From Gentiana macrophylla (Eukaryota; Streptophyta; Magnoliopsida; Gentianales; Gentianaceae), in the NCBI GenBank assembly GCA_026214975.1, contig JAOBSW010001042.1, positions 23,118-87,117 on the forward strand: a stretch of 64,000 nt of DNA. The letters are read 5' to 3'. Position numbers and translations under genes: made by a program. Every line of letters begins with the position of its first letter. Within the stretch, counting starts at the first letter, position 1. Positions 21,119 to 32,264 of this stretch are shown here, piece after piece. The notes under the pieces were generated by a model. It had not been told where the DNA came from. It did not search any database and was given only the letters and a program-made list of their open reading frames with translations.

Positions 21119-22066
21119 CATAAATTTATGGGGAATTCATTTAAAAGGGTCCCGAGGATATGTTTCTTAAAGAACTTTATTAAAAGCTGCTAAATAAAAA
21201 TAAATGAAAAAGGAGAAATATTAAAAGCAGTTCAAAAGCTAAAACGCCATTCTTTCAAATTCTTTTTCATTTTCCCGCTTTTGATTTTGATTTAAAACAC
21301 TTTCTCTTCACATTTTTCATTTATCCATCTTCTTCCTCCACTCATTTTATTCTTCTTCCTCCACTCATTTTCTTCTCCACCATCTTCTTCTTCAACATAT
21401 CTTCCGGCGGATTTAGGGTGGATAATGCGGCTGGTTTGAAAGGTGGGGGTTCATGGGGGTTTTAGGGGTTTTCCGGCAGGTGGGTTCATGGCGGCTGGTT
21501 TTAGGGTGGGTTTTCCGGCGGGTTTAGGGTGGTTTCATGGCGGTGGTTTTTAAGGTTTTTCATGGCGCGGTGGTTTAGGGGTTCATGGCGGTAATTGGTT
21601 TTAGGGTGGGTTTTCCAGCGGGTTTAGGGTGGGTTTAGGGTGGTTTTAGGGTCTTTGGTTTTAAGGTTTCATGGCGGCTGGTTTTAGGGGTTCATGTCGG
21701 CTGGTTTTAGGGTGGGTTTTCCGGCGGGTTTAGGGTGGGTTTAGGGTGCTGGTTTTAGGGGTTCATGGCGGCTGGTTTTAGGGTGGGTTTTCCGGTGGTA
21801 TTTTGGGGTTTTCCGGCAGGTGGGGGTTCATGGGGGTTTAGGGGTTCATGGCGGGTTTAGGGTTTTCCGGCAGTTTTTGGGTGGGTTTTCCGGCGGGGGT
21901 TGAGTTTTCCGGCGGATTTTAGGTTTTCCGGCAGATTTAGGGTTAAGGGGAAGGGCAGAAATGGAAAAAAATAAATGAACCTATTTGGACAATTAAAATT
22001 GAAAGGAACCCTTTTAAATGAATAAATGCTTTGACCGACCTTAATAAACGAAGCTCCCTAAATTTA
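21119..22066. mobile_element. Unclassified non-autonomous element with a TTTAGGG-rich interior
   Basis: The left end TAAATTTATGGGGAATTCAT then TTAAAAGGG is approximately inverted at the right end (inverse TAAATTTAGGGAGCTTCG then TTTATTAAGG). A second inner inverted pair is TTCATTTAAAAGGGT versus ACCCTTTTAAATGAA. Between them are a TCTTCTTCCTCC-rich leader-like stretch (21310-21400) and a minisatellite (21405-21945). No transposase frame. The superfamily and duplication are not resolved. Confidence 0.45.
21405..21945. repeat. Degenerate minisatellite rich in TTTAGGG
   Basis: Irregular alternation of GGTTTTAGGGTGGG, TTTTCCGGCGGG and GGGGTTCATGGCGGC. The plant telomere heptamer TTTAGGG occurs more than ten times on the + strand, but always separated by other words and never as a long pure array. 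One strand is strongly G-rich. Confidence 0.7.
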
Positions 22067-22160
22067 TTTTAATATGGTCGTCTGAACATAAAATATATTT
22101 TTAAATAAAAACATTATTTCGGTGAGATCACGGGTGTCATAAAAATAACTTTTCTAACTA

Positions 22161-24005
22161 TCTCTCTATACTAATAAGAAGGGAAAAAGTGTAGGTGAGT
22201 GACACTTGTTTTTTTTTTATTGGTCCGTCATTTTACTGTTCATCGACCCAGAAGTCCAGTCCAATCTTTTTTTTTAAAGGATTACTGTTCATCGGCCCAA
22301 CTGTTTCTACTGTTCATGGCACAGGCATTTACTGTTCATCGTTTTGTTTTGTTTTGTTTTTAATCTGCATATTAGTCTTAATTTAATCTTATTATGTGTG
22401 TTGTGCTTGAGATGTATCCGATTCCAATTTAATTACATATTGTTTTGCTTTGTGTTTAATAGCACCTCATATTGTTTTGCTTTGAGAAAACATTTTTTTC
22501 GTTCATATATATCACGGATTACTAAATTTAGTAATCAATTTGGAACTTTTATTTTCCGTGTTAGGTGCCTCTTTAATTAGGGTTAAAACATTTAGCATTG
22601 TTTTGATAGTTACCAATATGTTATAAAACAACTAAATTTAGATTCTTTTCTCTATCTCTATCTCTCTACTATATGTAATACGAAAGGAATGGTTGGGGAG
22701 GGAGTGACACTTGTTTTTTTTTCATTGGTTCCCCGTTTTTACTGTTCATCAGCCCAGCAGCCCGCCTTTTTTTACTGTTCATCTCCTTTTTACTATTAAT
22801 CGGCCCAGCAGCCCATCTTTTTTACTGTTCATCGACAATGCATTTTACTGTTCATCGAATTTTTTTAAAATTTTTTTTTCAATTTTTTTTTAATCTACAT
22901 ATTAGCCTTAATTTAATCTTATTATGTGTGTTGTGCTTAAGATGTATCCGATTCCAATTTAATTACTACATATTATTTTGCTTTGTGTTTAATAGCACCT
23001 CATATTATTTTGCTTTGAGAATTTTTTTTTTTGTTCATATATATCACGGATTACTAAATAAGAAAGGAAAGGGTATGCCACGTGGCACCCTCCCTTTTTT
23101 TATCCCGGCTCCTCACCTGCATAAACCACCAAAAAACATCTCTTCTACTCTCATTTGTTGTTTTTTGTGTTTCGGCCCTTTTTGTTATTTTGGCCCTTTT
23201 TGTTATTTTGTTTTTTCATAAAATGAAAATTGACCAGGATGAAATCGGATGGAATGAAATGAAAATCGATAAAACACGTGGTGGTGTGTAAGAGGAAAGT
23301 GATGTTAGGTAGGTGGTGGGTGGGGTGGGGTGGGGTGGTGGGAAGGGTAGGGTATAGTAAGATGGGTGGTGGGCACGGTAGGGTAGGGAGTTGTAGGTTA
23401 GAGTAGGATGGGGTGGTGGGTAGGGTAAGATAGGTTGGATGAGATAAAATATGGTGTAATAGGCTTAGCTAGGATAGTGAATTAATATGTAGATTGGGAG
23501 GTAGGTTAAGGTTTGTAGGTAGGTAGAGAGGTAGGGTGCGGTAGGGTGTGCTAATGTAGGTGAGGCGAGGTATGAGATGTAATGCGGTGATGTATGGTAG
23601 GGTAGGATGGAATGGTTGGATGATGTGGCGTAAGTTAAGTAAAGTTTGGTAGGTTGAATAAAGTACGTAATATATGGTAGTGTGATAAGATAATGTGGTG
23701 TAGGGCGTGGTGAGGTAGGATTGGATAGGTGAGTGTTAAAAAATGTTGGGATATGGTGCGGTTGGGTGATTGATAATGTGTGTAGTAGATAAGAAAGAGT
23801 ATGTTGACTAGGGTAGAGTTGTGTGGTAGGTTGTGGTATCCGAAAGGAGATCGACGTAAAATGTTTTATTTTTCATTGTTGCGCTTAAAAATCGCGTTCT
23901 GAACGGTTCGTTACATGCCACATTTTTTCGTATTTAATATCGTCAAATAAGCTAAAACTTATAGCATGGGCACTCCGTGCGTTGCACGGAGTCCCGATTC
24001 ACTAG
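22161..24005 (+). mobile_element. Non-autonomous Helitron
   Basis: The 5' end TCTCTCTATACTAATAAG follows an A, and the 3' end is CTAG (24002-24005) followed by a T, as expected for insertion between A and T. A perfect 9-bp stem with a GTT loop (ACTCCGTGC-GTT-GCACGGAGT, 23972-23992) lies 10-13 bases before the end, the hallmark hairpin. There is no Rep/helicase frame. The 5' third is partly duplicated (GTGACACTTG to GGATTACTAAAT at about 22199-22522 and 22704-23056). A purine-rich repeat fills 23290-23860. A second family member is at 57250-59346. Confidence 0.85.
23290..23860. repeat. Purine-rich degenerate repeat inside the Helitron
   Basis: Words such as GGTAGGGTAGG, GGGTGGGGTGG and GGTAAGATAG alternate for about 570 bp; one strand is almost free of C. 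A closely similar block occurs twice at 58190-59180. Long minus-strand frames across such blocks read only as low-complexity Pro/Thr/Ser/Leu/His and are not genes. Confidence 0.8.
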
Positions 24006-24377
24006 TAAATCTATAATTTTAATAACAAAATTAGATCATTTTAATATTATAAAAATTTCATGGGTCTCGATGGAGTCGCATAGCTCCACCCCACCACATG
24101 TAGATCCACCCATGGTCATGTCCCAAGGGTAAAAAGTCTAGCATCTAAGGACATTCACACCAGGTGCACCATTTTTTATCCCTAAAATAATATAAAATAA
24201 AACATATCCCTATTTTACAACATCACAATTCAAAAACCTCCCACAATAGCATCCTTATTTTTATCCCTATAACATTTCAAATAATATTAAATAATACATA
24301 TTCTATCTCACGACACTATTCATACACATTAAAAATTTATTATTTCACTTCAGCAGCATCTCTATCCCTATAATTTT

Positions 24378-25082
24378 CAGTGTTCTAAAAATCGCATCTA
24401 GGCGCCGCCTAGCGCGCTCAAGCGCTAAGCGCACCTCTCCAGCGTCCCGACTTGGCTCTGGCGACATGTTCTAGGCGGCTGGGTCTTCTGGCGCTCGGCG
24501 CTTCAGGCGCCGCTAAGCGACACTGGCGCCACCTAAGCGACTGGCGCTCTCAAATCGATTAGGTTGCGCTTTTTTTTTTTTTTTCTTAGATATTTGGCAT
24601 ATTACATATATAACTTTTGACATAATTAAAAATACACTTAACCTAAAAAAACTCAAGCAAAGATGCCTCCTTTCTAGTCGTTCTTTCTCCCTCTCATTCT
24701 CTGTTCTTCCTCTCACTCCTACTCAAAGCATGATATTGTTGGAGTTGGAGACTTGGGAATAATGATGATGAGATTGAGGATTGAACTTGAGAGTTGAGAC
24801 TTGAGAGTATTGACTATTGAGTGTTGAGTTGAGTGTTGAGCATGACATTGATTTCAGATCTTTGGGTTTTGGATACTACGTTTCATTGATCTTTTGACAC
24901 AATTTACAAGTTTTTACTTGATTTTTATGTTTTATGATCATAGGATGTAAAATTTAAATAAGATAAGTATTAATTTTTCAAATTAAAAAAAAAAAAAACG
25001 CCTGGCGCCGCTGTAGCGCCTTTAAGCTCAGCGCTAGCGCCCCAGAGCGCACCGTCATCGCCTAGCGAGTTTTAGAACACTG
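24378..25082. mobile_element. hAT-type MITE, same family as the intronic one at 7890
   Basis: Starts CAGTGTTCTAAAAATCG and ends with the inverse of CAGTGTTCTAAAACTCG. Flanked by an exact 8-bp duplication ATAATTTT (24370-24377 and 25083-25090). Both subterminal parts are GC-rich with CGCCTAGCG, GGCGCC and AGCGCTAGCGC in both orientations. The middle (about 24580-24960) is AT-rich with GAGTTGAGA-type short repeats (24775-24840). No transposase. Confidence 0.9.
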
Positions 25083-25957
25083 ATAATTTTTAATAATTAA
25101 ATATGTTTAAGGACGTGAATAATGCATCCCCACAAGTAGGGATGCGCTGTTAATATCCCTAAAAATAAATAGGGATAGAGACTATAATGTGGAAGCTGTT
25201 TGGGGTCAACTCTATTTTTTATCTTCATTTTAGGGATAGGGCATCCTAATAAGTAATAAGGTTGTGAGCAGGGGCGGACCCAGCATGGTAGGGGTGGGGT
25301 GCATTGATCCGACTCAAATTTCCGAGCAAAGTTATTAATATACTTATTTAATAATATTAAAACTGTGTACGATATTATTTCAGACAATTATTAGTGTAAT
25401 TATCAATTTAGTTCAACTGGTTAGAAGTTTTCTTACTTATCCTACAATCCGAATATTCGTGCTTATGGACTCTCCTAAGGTCATGGTTTCCAAACTTAGT
25501 TGTTGAGTTTTTTTTTCACTTTTTTTTTTTATAATGTGGCCACCATTTTTTTAACGTGTTAGAGTATTTGCATCAGTTATTCTAAATATATTCTTTATTG
25601 TATAGTAATTATCACCATATATCTTTATCTTACAGAATCTTTAATCAGAGTAAAAGCATTTGAATCTCTATTGTATAAAGAATCCGAATTTCATATCATA
25701 CATGTATTGCAGAATTTACAAATTGTGTATATTTGAGTATTGACAACGTTGGAGATATGATTTTTAATGAATCCGGATGATTTGAATTTCTATTTTAATA
25801 CGCAAGAAGATTATGTAAAAATTATCTAATCTTGTCAAGATATGTTTTATATTTATATATTATAAAAATCGTAAAAGAAAACCCACTTTTTAAAATTGTA
25901 TAAAACTCTAAAAAATGTAAGAATAAATAAAATGTGAAAAAAAAAATTTAAAAAAAT

Positions 25958-26020
25958 GGAGGTTCCGGGTTCGAGTCCCAGTGGGGACAAAATGTGTGCG
26001 TGTGTATATTTCGTATCCGT
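25958..26020 (+). repeat. SINE-like 3' part with B box
   Basis: GGTTCGAGTCCC matches the pol III B box and is followed by AGTGGGGACAAAATGTGTG. No A box is present at the expected distance upstream, where there is an A-tract instead, so the copy is 5'-truncated or only tRNA-like. Confidence 0.4.
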
Positions 26021-26530
26021 AAAAAAATAAGTGAAAAAACACAGTATATTTCGTGATGCACATGGCATTTGCTTCTGATAACGGGACATTTTGTTATGGT
26101 TTTGTTTGAATTTATGTACATTTTCAGCTAAAAGCTTGGAAGAATAATATGGAGCCAGCAACTAGAGAAAACAGACCTAGACCCAAGGTAAGCCAAACAT
26201 GTGCCAAACACCTTTTTTTTTTCATCTTGTTTTCGAGTTTTATCGTTAATGACACCACAACGAATTTACTTTCAGGGTACTACTGTGAGGTTTTTTCTTC
26301 TAGAAAGTCGAATATATGTCAACATTCGACTTTACAGAGGTATGAATGTTCATTTTCAACTTCTCTAAAAACTAGTATAGCTCAAAATATGATGTCACGA
26401 TAAATATGTTGTGGAGCCGTTAACAAGAGCAGTTTAATATTTCATCTGGACATTTCATCTTCAGATTTCATATGTATTCTTCAATAGTTATATGTAATCA
26501 AATGCAGAATAAGGTTGTCCAACGGTTTTT

Positions 26531-26584
26531 GTACCCCTCCGTCTTCCTCATCAAAACGTACCCCTCCGTCTTCCTCATCAAAAT
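26531..26584. repeat. Two-copy 27-bp tandem duplication
   Basis: GTACCCCTCCGTCTTCCTCA followed by TCAAAA(C/T) occurs twice head to tail with a single base difference at the end, which suggests a recent duplication. Confidence 0.9.
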
Positions 26585-28853
26585 GAGGCATCAAAAGCCT
26601 TTGTACCACACCCTACAGTTTCATCGAAATTCAACTCTTTTAAAAGGTCAATTGTGCGAATTCTACTTCTTGAAAGGTGAATATAGACCATATAATCAAC
26701 TTCTAAAATTCGTTTTTTGTGTGGTGCCATCGTAGATGGGTGTGGTGCAATCTAAGGCCCTGAGGATTAATGGGACACAGTTTTTTGTTATGATCTATAC
26801 ATGTCAACTTAGTGGAGTTCTCAGCGGTTTTAAAAAGAAGACATGGCAATCAACAGAAAGTGTGGCAAGAGTGAAGCAAGACAGTACGCGCGATGAAATT
26901 TAGGTGCAACAGATCCATTTACACACAGTTAAAACTGTTTTGAGGGCTAACCTTGTTTTACAAAAAAAAAAAAAACAAGACAAGCTTTTCAAACAACACA
27001 GGTGTTTTGGGACAAGATTAACCTGAGCATAGAATTGTAAAAATGAAATCCCTTGTGCGGCCATTGTCGTCTTCAGTTGATCAAATAACAATTTTCCAGA
27101 AATACACCTGAAGGTGCGGGAGAGTAGATTGAGAGGATGATGGTGAATTCCATGGGCTGCTAAGTGGTGTTTAACTTGTCAACCCATAAGGCAGAGTCAG
27201 CTGGACATCATCAGTGTGTCGGACATTGTGAAGCAGGAAGGCACAGGACTGAACAGATAAAGTTTCAATGCTAATACGTTTCCATCCAAATACGGAATAT
27301 ACTGATAAGCGCACATAAGGTCTTGTGATATCATTGGCCGGATGTCAACACAAACATCCACCACGGCATGTGCAGTTTGAAACATATGTGCAGTTAGGGT
27401 TGGAAGTGGACATTGTCAAAGGAAAGAAATGATAATGTAGAAGGCCAAAAAACCAGAGACTAAAAGGTTATATTACTACAATCGAACAACAGATGCAGGC
27501 ATGATCTGATACAAATCCGTCCCTTACCAGTAGAAAAAGTGAAGTAGACAATTTACTGCCAAAGAAGAAAACTCTGTCCACAAACCTATCAGTTAAGGAC
27601 ATTTTTACTTCAAGTACTTGCAACAATCTACTAATTCAGGTTCTAAGAGTGAGACCTGAAGCCTAAAACCGATTATAGTCATCAAATGAGTTTGCACAGA
27701 CAAATGACTTTAGCTCAATACGCACACAAAGAATCACTGGTGACCTATTATTCCTCTTCCTAGATCGAATTTCCAGGCATTTTTTCGATCCAAATGTTAC
27801 TGTAAGTCCTCAATCACTAACCCAACTAAACCTTACTTCCATGTCATTCAATCTCTGAAAGAATAGGCCCAACAGATCCTTCATTACAGTGATTTAGTCT
27901 ATAAGCATCAGGTGTCTTTCTTTAAATCCAACATAACCTTATAAAACACAATTAATCCAAACAATGATTTATCAGGTGTCTTGCTTGAAACAATCAACAA
28001 AGCAAGTTTGAAATAGAACCTTACAAGACTAGTTTTATGATGATACTCAAACAAGCTAAACAGAACAACTTCCAACACCGAGGTACTGTCTTGCGATATT
28101 TATACAGCTTAACATCTGTATATCCCCACAAACACAGCACTCGCTAATCATTACTCTCATTGAACTTACCCAATACAACAAAACAGCAACTATTGATCAC
28201 ATCAAACTCACCAGATACAACAAACAGTAGGAAACACTAATCTCATCAAACACACTAAATACAACAAAACAGTAAGATACATAAACTATAACTGAAAGCC
28301 ACAAGATTCAGGTTCTAAAACAGGGCAAACAAGCTGCAGCAATGTCTATCTAGAGTTCATCTATATAATAAACTAAAAAGTAAAATCACTACACTAGGTG
28401 AAAGAATAATCATTTTTCTGCATAAAAGAACTCAGAAAAACATTGCACATAAATGAGGCTAAATCAAAAAGATTATGAATCCCTAAATAACCATTCTAAG
28501 CTCTCAACTAAAAGAACATAGAAAAGGGAGGAAAAAAAAATCAATTCATATGATAATGCTACAATGACAGCCAAACCTTACCCATTTTAGTAGAAATTAA
28601 GTACTCATCCAATGTATGGATCCTAAAATGAAATTGCAGTAAAAATATAGTAATAAAGGAGAACATTTTGCAAGATCCAAATCATATTATAGCAATCCTG
28701 AAATAACCCGCAAGAAGCAGACCAAATCAAACATCTTTACATGACACAAACCAAACTACAACCACAAACGACAGTAGGATAAGATGAAAGAGCACTAAAT
28801 CGTAACCCTAGAAATCATAATTTTCAAGATCTGAACGCTAGAAATCACATTCT

Positions 28854-29309
28854 TCAAGAGCTGGTGAACTTCGTGACAGCCTTGGTACCTTCAGAAACAG
28901 CATGCTTAGCCAATTCACCAGGAAGCACAAGTCTGACAGCAGTCTGGATCTCCCTGGAAGTAATCGTCGGCTTCTTATTGTACCTCGCCAGACGAGCAGC
29001 CTCTTGAGCCAATTTCTCAAAGATATCATTGATAAAGCTGTTCATGATTCCCATAGCCTTGCTTGAGATACCAATATCAGGATGAACCTGTTTCAAGACC
29101 TTAAATATATAGATCTTGTAGGTCTCGATACTCTTCTTCGATCTCTTCTTCTTCTTGTCTCCGGCAACAACTCCGCCTTCCTTCGGGAGCTTCTTTCCAG
29201 CCTTTGGTTTCTTCTCTGCCGGGACCTTCTCAGCGACTGCAGGGGCTTTCTCCGCTGCCGGAGCCTTCTCAGCGGCTGGCTTCTTCTCGGCCTTTCCCTT
29301 CGGTGCCAT
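28854..29309 (-). CDS. H2B: Histone H2B
   Basis: A 151-residue intronless frame from ATG at 29309. H2B pairs with H2A in the nucleosome core in the nucleus. Residues 1-52 form the Lys/Ala/Pro-rich tail typical of plant H2B ([18 protein letters not shown], then repeated AEK-PA units). The histone fold follows: [20 protein letters not shown], then [20 protein letters not shown], then [20 protein letters not shown]. The end is AVTKFTSS; the lysine in that motif (about residue 147) is the conserved ubiquitination site of plant H2B. Length and order match the family, and no frame break is seen. Upstream on the minus strand are a TATA box and a CCAAT box at the expected distances. No linked H2A, H3 or H4 gene is in the window. 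Confidence 0.98.
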   Translation of the reverse strand: MAPKGKAEKKPAAEKAPAAEKAPAVAEKVPAEKKPKAGKKLPKEGGVVAGDKKKKRSKKSIETYKIYIFKVLKQVHPDIGISSKAMGIMNSFINDIFEKLAQEAARLARYNKKPTITSREIQTAVRLVLPGELAKHAVSEGTKAVTKFTSS

Positions 29310-29404
29310 TTCTGAACTTAGGATGAAAAGATAACTACGAAGAAAATGAGAAGACTTGAGAATAAGGGAAGATGATGATGTTAGGTTAACGTAGGACGGC
29401 TTTG

Positions 29405-29438
29405 TTTATATAGGGGATTAGGGCTGTGTTCTGATTGG
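29405..29438 (-). promoter_or_regulatory. H2B core promoter: TATA box and CCAAT box
   Basis: TATATAAA on the minus strand at 29405-29412, about 95 bp upstream of the start codon, and CCAAT (in CCACCAATCAGA) at 29434-29438. Their order and spacing fit a pol II promoter. I looked for the plant histone octamer (CGCGGATC) nearby and did not find it. Confidence 0.75.
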
Positions 29439-29734
29439 TGGATATGAAACGACAAGGATTCGTATCGTTTGCCGTTGATGGAGCTTTGTAAAGAACGGTG
29501 GAGATTACGTGGAGGATGGAATTGTGGTTTTGTGTCGAAATTTCAAATTTCGTACGCATTTTTTTTATGGATTGGATTTTGGGCCAAATGTAGTATGTTT
29601 TATTAGAGTTGAACAAAATAACGGAAAACCAAATCAATCTGTAATATTTCGATTTTTGAAAAAAAAAAATAGACGTGTCATTTTGTGAAAAAATCCAAAA
29701 TATTATATCATCATTTACCTTTTTGTGGATTTGA

Positions 29735-29774
<40 letters not shown>
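29735..29774. repeat. (AT)n microsatellite
   Basis: About 40 bases of AT repeat upstream of the H2B promoter. Confidence 0.9.
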
Positions 29775-29777
<3 letters not shown>

Positions 29778-29879
29778 GAAATCTAGACTTATTTATTTAA
29801 GGAGTAAGGATATGTTATTTAAGAAAAATAAATCTCACAGTCTTTATGACTTATCAGTTTTCAAAATTTGTTTCTACGT

Positions 29880-31614
29880 TCTCTAAAACGGCGTGAGAAG
29901 CAAAAGAAGAAGGGCTGAGAGTTTCTTCAGGTTTCTTTAGGTTTTCTGTGAAAACGAGATCGTTTTGCTGTAGATTTCTGGAAGTTTGAACTTGGATTAG
30001 CTTGCTAAAATGCAACATGCTATTCCTATGATTTAATTACGGTTTATAGGGTTTAAGTTGATGATTTGATGTATTTTTGTGTTAGAAATTACACTTATAT
30101 GTTGTTTAAGGATCAAAAGGTTGTTATGGTTTGTAAAAGTTGTGTTTTTCTGCTTTTTACTGAGTATATTCGTGTTGAACATGTTTGGAATCGAGTAGAG
30201 AACGTAAAGTACAGAAAATCGTGTTTTAGGGTTTTACAGCGTCGAATGCGCACGCATTCGTGATTCAGGATGTCTCATCATTTTCACAGCAGGTGCAATG
30301 CGCACGCATTCTTTGTTTCGAGATGGTCGCTTTTCCCAAAGATGAGCAATGGGCACGATTGGCGCACGTGAAACTTTCAAAGAAGTTTTAGTCGATCAAT
30401 GCGCACGCATTCTAGAGAATGCGCACGCATTGACCCCAGTTTTGGGGAAAATGTTGTTTTAAGCCACGAGTCCAGTTTTAAATGTTGTTTCGTGATCTAA
30501 TAACATTAATTAAACATGAACAATCCTTGATTGAGTTTCTAATGCGTTTAGTTCCGGCACCGAATGTACTCTTCTAAATAGTTGAAGTTCGGGACCGTCA
30601 GAAGGGCATGACAGGCTTGTGCTTTGGTGAATTAGAATTCACCAATGTCTATGTGCTTGATATGATTTGGTGTCTAGCTGTCTAAGTGAGGGAGTAGAGT
30701 TGCTAAGGTGAGCTTTGCCTTGAAAACGCTTAGGTGGCTAGTTAACACATAATAAATTACTTACATGTTAGTAAAAAGATTAATTGTCATGGTATTCTTG
30801 GTAAGGCACCGATTCATATCGGCGATGTGATACGTTCTAAAGGTGAACAACGCCACTGGTTCAAAAGGCTGAAGGGTAGTGGAGGAAATTCATCGAACGT
30901 ATACGCATACAGGGGAGATCCCGGGGCTATCAGTGTAAATCACTGATTGTTAGCAAGTATATCCTCAGGCTGATACACGTCATGCGTAGTGCCCTTGAAT
31001 ACTGACATAACATAGATAAGCTATGCTAAAAACGTATAGTCATGACGAGTTGATGGACATGAAGTCAGCCCTAGTTTGAGTTGGTTACATAAAGATAACT
31101 TTTAATAATTATGAATCTTATGCTAAACTCTTAATTAATTCATAGCTTCTACCTTTTGTTAAGTACATTGTACTTACCTCAAATGTATGTTTTATTATGT
31201 GTTTGGGGGAAAGAATATGAACAGGTTGAGCCGAATTCGATGAGGATTTCAAGAGGACATTTGAGGACGCTGATGTTAAAGATTTTCTTTTATTTGTTTC
31301 TTTTAGACTCAAATATTGTTGGATTTATCCTTTGAGATATGTAATTTTCACTTAATTGCACTTTTGGAGGTTTTAAATGACGTTATAATTTCTTGGGAGA
31401 ATTCGTTGTAATAAGTTACGCTTCTATCTTTAGAATGTTGAGTTTCTATTCTTGTTTTATGAAAAAAAGATACCCGAGTCTTTGCTTCCGTTTTTGCTTA
31501 AATCGATACGACATAGTAGATGCTTACGTGTAACATGGGATTTATCTAATATTATACATGTTGAACGTTCTTTTTCCGGATAAGGACTCGGTGTCCGGGA
31601 ACGGGGCGTTACAC
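29880..31614 (+). mobile_element. LTR-like remnant with repeated AATGCGCACGCATT motif
   Basis: No coding domain. The right end reads GGAACGGGGCGTTACA (to 31614), a typical end of plant Ty3/gypsy LTRs. Four copies of (G)AATGCGCACGCATTC lie at 30244, 30298, 30398 and 30417, the last two only 4 bases apart. Long AT-rich parts and a CGGCACCGA-type region follow. No left border or target duplication could be set, so the extent is approximate and solo-LTR status is an inference. Confidence 0.4.
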
Positions 31615-31654
31615 AACCGGTCGAACGAAACTGATGATTCGAAATATGCAGGCA

Positions 31655-31860
31655 TATGCCCAAATTTTGTTGCTTTACTTGTTTATGTAGATGACATTGT
31701 GGTGGGCAGTTTGAATATACAGGAAATACAAGACTTAGGAATCTTCTGCACAAAGCTTTCACCATAAAAAACATAGGAAAACTTAAATACTTACTAGGAT
31801 TTGAGGTTGCAAGAAGTAAGGCAGGTATTGTCATCAACCAGAGGAAGCAACTTGTCCGGT
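31655..31860 (+). pseudogene. Copia reverse transcriptase fragment
   Basis: A frame reads FVALLVYVDDIVVGSLN, containing the catalytic YVDD of Ty1/copia reverse transcriptase. After a frame break near 31757 the downstream motif NIGKLKYLLGFEVARSK continues. Only about 70 residues of the roughly 250-residue domain remain. It directly abuts the organellar-like block on its right, so it may have come in with that DNA or be an independent remnant. Confidence 0.8.
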
Positions 31861-32193
31861 TTAGAAATGACATAACTTAAAAGACACATGCCGTCGCCAA
31901 GGGGTGAGGAGCAACTTGTGCGGTCTTGCGGTGCACTCATTCCGTTACGAGAATGAAATGACGCCCTTGACTCAAGACCAAGACTCTTTACAACTCAAGA
32001 CTAATAATGCACCGAGCGGCCGGAGATTTATTTATATTTAAAAGCGCAGCTCACCTGGCTTCTTAGCCGCCTACCTACTCGTGGTTCATAGCTCAATCGG
32101 AGGTCAAGATCGTGGGTCCGGCGGAAAAATAGAAGTTGTCCGTATCAAGTGATACATGAATTGCTCAGTAGTGCTTCGCCACTACCGTAGCTG

Positions 32194-32264
32194 GAGGAAA
32201 TAGCTTAATGGTAGAGCATAGCCTTGCCAAGGCTGAGGTTGAGGGTTCAAGCCCCTCTTTCTAT
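32194..32264 (+). tRNA. trnG-GCC: Mitochondrial-type tRNA-Gly (GCC), probably a nuclear pseudo-copy
   Basis: GAAATAGCTTAATGGTAGAG and then AGCCTTGCCAAGGCT (anticodon GCC), then GAGGTTGAGGGTTCAAGCC, match the plant mitochondrial tRNA-Gly I know. D-arm, anticodon arm and T-arm are complete. The acceptor stem is damaged: the 5' strand reads GAGGAAA and the 3' side TTTCTAT, which lacks proper pairing at the tip. In a nuclear setting it is most likely not functional. Confidence 0.85.

Larger units (their letters stand above)
25083..28853. other. Gene-poor region left of H2B; repeat fragments only
   Basis: A single hAT-like left end (CAGGGGCGGACCCAGC, 25269) has no partner. A SINE-like A-box region (TAGTTCAACTGGTTAGAAG) lies at about 25411. 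The 27-bp tandem duplication at 26531 and the SINE-like piece at 25958 are listed separately. Around 27197-27385 a minus-strand frame (start MFQTAHAVVDVCVDIRP) has a fairly protein-like composition, but I recognise no family and no splice context. From 27.5 to 28.8 kb I see nothing except the likely H2B 3' UTR at its right end. Confidence 0.4.

Noticed and set aside
25269..25284. hAT-like end CAGGGGCGGACCCAGC
   Set aside because: No matching inverted end with a GTTGTGAG duplication was found to the right within reasonable distance. Kept only as a note on a possible truncated copy.
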